Of a stretch of 64,000 bases of DNA, positions 61,031-64,000 are shown one piece after another; positions within the stretch are counted from its first letter, which is position 1; the number at the start of each line of letters is the position of its first letter. Under the pieces are notes generated by a model, which had not been told where the DNA came from, did not search any database, and saw nothing but the letters and a program-made list of their open reading frames with translations. Location of the stretch: contig NZ_CM007717.1 in the NCBI RefSeq assembly GCF_002019855.1, forward strand, positions 8,416,705 to 8,480,704. Direction: 5' to 3'. The stretch comes from Streptomyces antibioticus. Its GTDB lineage: Bacteria > Actinomycetota > Actinomycetes > Streptomycetales > Streptomycetaceae. A program made the position numbers and the translations under genes.

Positions 61031-63427
61031 TTAGCCTTTCAGGGCCCACTCCAGCCCCAGCGCGGCGAGCGCGGCGAGTTTGTCGGTGGTGAGCTTCACG
61101 CGGCGCCCTTTCTGGTTCATGATCCACACGCCAAGTCGGACTTCCACCCCGTCTTCCAGCCGCTCTGTGTGGCCTCGTGGGACGGTCACGGAGCCCTCAC
61201 GGGCCTTGTACTGCGCGAGGGCCGCCACGCCCCGCTCGAAGGTGCTCAGAGACGCTGTGGGTGACTTCGCGGTTGTCGCCTCAGGTTCCGGGGCCGGCGG
61301 TTTGAAGCCGAGTTGCTCCAGGCGTTCGCGCTGCCCGTTCGCCAGCGCCTGCCAGACCGACGGCGTCCGCTGTCGGGCGAGCCATTTCCCGATGTCCATG
61401 CCGTGGACGGTGAATCCGGGCAGGACGTCGGCCTGGCCCTCTTCGTCGCGCACGAGCTCGCGCAGGGCGGCGTAGTGCCGCTGCCACTCAGCCGGCCACG
61501 ACGGGTTCCAGTCCTCGTCGACCTTCTTGAGCGCTGTCTCCCACTCGGGGTGACCGTCCAGCGCACCGGGGCGGCGCAAATTGCTCAACCACTGTCCTAC
61601 CGGTCTGGACAGGGCCACTGCGGACCTCGGAGCACACAGGGTCCAGTGCTGGTTGTAATACGCCTTCGCGGCCTCGAGGTTCTCCTGGAACCGCTCATCG
61701 GCGACCGACCAGATCATGCCGAGCTTCTCCAGCCGGCGGGCGCGCTGGCCGCTCATCTGCCCTGCCTGGTACGCCCTTCGCTGTTCTGCCACCCACTGCC
61801 CAAGCGGTGTCGCACCCTCCCGATGTCCGTAGGGCACCCGCGCGTTCCCGACCCGCTCGACGTACGTCTTCAGCTTCGCCCAGCCGCGTGCCCAGTCCTG
61901 GCGTTCGGTGTCGATGACGTTGAAGGACACCCAGTCCGCGACCATCACCGGATCCCTGGGGGCTGCGAACCGGAGCAGTAGGCGGGATTCTTCCTTGCCC
62001 TCTTCAGGTGCCGTACCGATGAACTCAGACGGCTGCGCGACGTCTTTCTGGGGTTCCTGGGGGATGGCGAGGAGTTCCACGGCTTCTTCGTCGTGGGCTC
62101 GCAGGCCTTCGAGGACTTTAACCAGGGGCCGGTAGGAGCCAGAGGTGAACATGTCCTCGGGTTGTTCGCCGGGCTGGAGGAAGACCGGCACGATCAGAGA
62201 GGCCATTTTCCCTTGTCCCGGCTTCTGCCGCAGCGCCCGGCCGATGGCCTGGACGATGTCGTGCGGCGCCCCCTTCGGATCCAAGAGAGCCACCGAGTCC
62301 ACGCTTCGAATATCGACACCCTCACCCAAGACCCGACAGTTCGAGAGCACAGCCCGCCGCGCCGTGGACCCGAAGGACCCGAGGACGTCCCGCCGGCGCT
62401 CGGGGACATGCTCGCCGCACAGCCAGTCCGCCCAGACCTCAGAGGGGTACTTCTCGGGCTGGTCGGCGTGCAGCCGTTTGGCGACGCGCTGAAGGCCCTC
62501 CGCGTACGCGGAAGCCTCTATCGTCCGGTGGTGGAAGGTGATGCAGGTTTGGAGGTTGTGCTGGCTCATGGTGTGCAGGAGCGCGGCTTGGAGGGCACCG
62601 AGGCGCTGACCCCGCACTTCCTCACTGTGCCGCTCCTCGCCCATCAGCCGTTCGGGTGTGACGACCGGGTCTTTCAGCTCGAGGACGATGATCTGGTACC
62701 GCGCCAGCAGCCCGCGGGAGACCGCCGACGCGAGCGACAGCTTGTACAGCACGGGGCCGAAGAGCTCTTCGTCGTCCATGGAAGCCGCCATCATCTCCGG
62801 CAGCGGATCCAACACCCCAGCCTTCACCTGCCAGTTCGCCGGCCGTTCCTGCCAGATCCGCGGCGTCGCCGTCAGATACAACCGCCGCACCGCCGGAATC
62901 ACGGTCTGCTTGTGGATGTCCGCCCATGCCTTGCCCATCGACCCACTCGTCCGGTGCGCCTCATCCACCACCGCCAGATCCACCGGAGCCAACTGCTGCC
63001 CATAGACACCCTCGAACGCCTCCGCCAGCACGCCCAGCGACGCGTACGTGGCGTAGATCGTCACCGGCCCCTGCCCGTGCCACAACGCCAACTGCACCGG
63101 ATTCGTGGTGGACCGCACCTTCAAATCCCACAGCTCCGGATCGTCCTGGAGCGAACACACCGCAACCGCCGGCCCCCTATGCCCGACGTCATGCCACGCC
63201 TTCACCGTCTGCGCCAACAGATCCAGCGTCGGCACCAGAACAAGAACACGCCCCCTCGGAACCAGCCGCCTCGCCGACGCCGCCGCAATAGTCGTCTTCC
63301 CCGTACCGCAGGCAGCGTGCACCTGTCCACGCAGACCATGCCCGGGAATCCCGCCCGGCGGGATGTCGAGGCCACGCACAATGTTGCTCACGGCCTCGAC
63401 CTGATGGTCTCGCAGCTTCACAGTCAT
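61031..63427 (-). CDS. ttrA: ttrA-like terminal helicase with HA repeats
   Basis: 798 residues. Superfamily 2 motor: Walker A HAACGTGKTT (38-46), DEAH box VVDEAH, LYLTATPRIW and motif VI QAIGRALRQK. The C-terminal HA region includes VAEQRRAYQAGQMSGQRARR, DEDWNPSWPAEWQR and a final LGLEWA. ttrA genes lie at the extreme ends of Streptomyces linear replicons and are implicated in conjugal transfer of the ends. Start ATG 63427 (AAAGGGGAA upstream). Transcribed away from the telomere. Confidence 0.9.
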   Translation of the reverse strand: MTVKLRDHQVEAVSNIVRGLDIPPGGIPGHGLRGQVHAACGTGKTTIAAASARRLVPRGRVLVLVPTLDLLAQTVKAWHDVGHRGPAVAVCSLQDDPELWDLKVRSTTNPVQLALWHGQGPVTIYATYASLGVLAEAFEGVYGQQLAPVDLAVVDEAHRTSGSMGKAWADIHKQTVIPAVRRLYLTATPRIWQERPANWQVKAGVLDPLPEMMAASMDDEELFGPVLYKLSLASAVSRGLLARYQIIVLELKDPVVTPERLMGEERHSEEVRGQRLGALQAALLHTMSQHNLQTCITFHHRTIEASAYAEGLQRVAKRLHADQPEKYPSEVWADWLCGEHVPERRRDVLGSFGSTARRAVLSNCRVLGEGVDIRSVDSVALLDPKGAPHDIVQAIGRALRQKPGQGKMASLIVPVFLQPGEQPEDMFTSGSYRPLVKVLEGLRAHDEEAVELLAIPQEPQKDVAQPSEFIGTAPEEGKEESRLLLRFAAPRDPVMVADWVSFNVIDTERQDWARGWAKLKTYVERVGNARVPYGHREGATPLGQWVAEQRRAYQAGQMSGQRARRLEKLGMIWSVADERFQENLEAAKAYYNQHWTLCAPRSAVALSRPVGQWLSNLRRPGALDGHPEWETALKKVDEDWNPSWPAEWQRHYAALRELVRDEEGQADVLPGFTVHGMDIGKWLARQRTPSVWQALANGQRERLEQLGFKPPAPEPEATTAKSPTASLSTFERGVAALAQYKAREGSVTVPRGHTERLEDGVEVRLGVWIMNQKGRRVKLTTDKLAALAALGLEWALKG

Positions 63428-63561
63428 TCCCGGGTGTTCCCCTTTTCGTGAGATGTGAGGCGCCATCAGAAGTGGATTCCCGGGGTGAAGAAGGTAGTCC
63501 CTGGGTGTACTGCCTGATACCAGATTCTACACAGGGGAAAGCTTTGATGCATCAGCCTCAC

Positions 63562-63596
63562 GTCATCTCGCATCACCGAGGATGATGCGAGATGAC
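63562..63596. promoter_or_regulatory. 14-base inverted repeat upstream of ttrA
   Basis: Perfect stem GTCATCTCGCATCA / TGATGCGAGATGAC with loop CCGAGGA, 135 bases upstream of the ttrA start and 225 bases before the first telomeric palindrome. It could be an operator, a recognition site for Tap, or the last subterminal hairpin. Confidence 0.55.
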
Positions 63597-63820
63597 TCCG
63601 CACCCCTGACGGCGGAGTGCAGTGAAGGAGAGGGGGAGACCGGTGAACATGCTGAAGCGAGTTGGGGCGCTCCAGAGGGGTTCGGGCAGAGCGCAGCGGA
63701 GCCCGTTCACCGCGGCAGGCCGGCATCTGCCGCAGTGGCTGTCCGTCATATTCGCTGCAAGGGGTGGTGGCTGGTACTTCGAGTCGCTACACAGGCCCGC
63801 GCGTGATGCACCCCGCTCTC

Positions 63821-64000
63821 GTTGCCAGCTCAGGCAACCGCGCTTGCGCGGCTGTCCCAATTCGCGCTTGCGCGAATTACCCTGCTTTTCAAATTCCGCT
63901 TGCGGAATTTCATTCCGGCGCTTGCGCCGGAATTCGAATTGCGCTTGCGCAATTCGTTTCTCTATGACTCGGCTTGCCGAGTCATAGCCCGCTCCGCGGG
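63821..64000. other. Replicon end: telomere with eight palindromes
   Basis: Stems read outward: GTTGCC/GGCAAC (63821/63833); CCGCGC/GCGCGG (63838/63846); AATTCGCGC/GCGCGAATT (63859/63870); AAATTCCGC/GCGGAATTT (63891/63902); ATTCCGGCGC/GCGCCGGAAT (63912/63924); CGAATTGCGC/GCGCAATTCG (63935/63947); CTATGACTCGGC/GCCGAGTCATAG (63962/63976); and CCCGC/GCGGG with loop TCC (63988-64000). Six of them centre on TT inside GCTTGC (GCAAGC on the other strand). Terminal CCCGCGGAGCGGG is archetypal palindrome I; the inner palindromes differ from the archetype as I remember it. tap, tpg and ttrA lie directly inside. Confidence 0.95.

Larger units (their letters stand above)
43533..64000. mobile_element. Putative Tn7-like telomeric transposon (one conventional end, telomere as the other boundary)
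   Basis: The left end TGTGATTCCGGGG abuts the broken ttrA remnant, and repeated TnsB-site-like sequences follow within 150 bases. Inside are tnsA, tnsB, tnsC and tniQ homologues, then ATPase cargo, a TniQ-HA fusion, tpg, tap, ttrA and the telomere. No matching right end was found before the telomere. I interpret the whole segment as one element (perhaps two nested) that replaced the original chromosome end. I recall reports of telomeric Tn7-like transposons in Streptomyces; whether this is a described family cannot be judged here. Confidence 0.75.

Noticed and set aside
58867..64000. Search for an inverted copy of GTTGATAACG as a transposon right end before the telomere
   Set aside because: No convincing match by eye. 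A weak GATTCTACACA stretch near 63523 is too short to call.
1..64000. CRISPR arrays
   Set aside because: No regularly spaced direct repeats and no cas genes seen; the repeats found are operators, transposon-end sites or telomeric palindromes.

Overview
The window is high-GC, actinobacterial and almost certainly Streptomyces. Its last base looks like the physical end of a linear replicon. The final 180 bases are a chain of eight hairpin-forming palindromes, and the last 13 bases (CCCGCTCCGCGGG) are the reverse complement of the archetypal Streptomyces telomere palindrome I. Next to them lie the telomere genes: a ttrA-like terminal helicase, tap (telomere-associated protein) and tpg (terminal protein). 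A tRNA-Trp near the left edge favours a chromosome arm over a plasmid, but this is not proven.

The main discovery is the right-hand third (about 43.53-64 kb). A Tn7-like operon (tnsA, tnsB, tnsC/tniB and an unknown gene, with tniQ upstream) sits just inside a left end that carries TnsB-site-like repeats. That end interrupts an older ttrA gene, of which only the 3' part survives (43.04-43.53 kb). From there to the telomere come tniQ, an OLD-family ATPase/nuclease, a second 3' ttrA remnant, a giant TniQ protein fused to five helicase-associated (HA) modules, another AAA ATPase, tpg, tap, an intact ttrA and the telomere. I read this as a telomeric transposon: an element with one conventional end whose other boundary is the telomere. 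It carries its own telomere-maintenance genes and has replaced the previous chromosome end. The second ttrA remnant suggests this may have happened twice. The TnsA-like protein appears to lack the acidic catalytic residues.

The left two-thirds (1-43.5 kb) is a typical decaying chromosome arm of small intact loci among pseudogenes and broken insertion sequences. From left to right: hypothetical genes and tRNA-Trp; a three-gene CHAT-protease/TPR, zinc-ribbon and membrane-protein operon that looks like a conflict system (2.2-7.0 kb); a secreted subtilase (8.0-9.8 kb); a run of frameshifted genes (9.9-12.6 kb); an arsenic-resistance cluster with arsO, two arsR genes, an aquaporin and two arsC genes (12.8-17.9 kb); and a SigK-like regulon with a molybdopterin oxidoreductase, a fasciclin lipoprotein, a truncated FAD oxidoreductase, anti-sigma RskA and the ECF sigma factor (18.2-24.0 kb).

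Further right are an HxlR/NmrA-type divergent pair and a methyltransferase (24.6-27.0 kb), a pile-up of IS1380, IS3 and HxlR fragments (27.7-28.9 kb), a barstar-domain gene, a cysteine-less thioredoxin and a DM13 protein (29.2-32.0 kb). Scattered remnants of at least one more copy of the CHAT locus follow (31.1-40.2 kb), interleaved with IS630 and IS110 deletion derivatives and with a TetR/DUF1772 divergent pair that has two identical palindromic operators.

All assignments come from reading the sequence and from memory of protein families. No database search was run.
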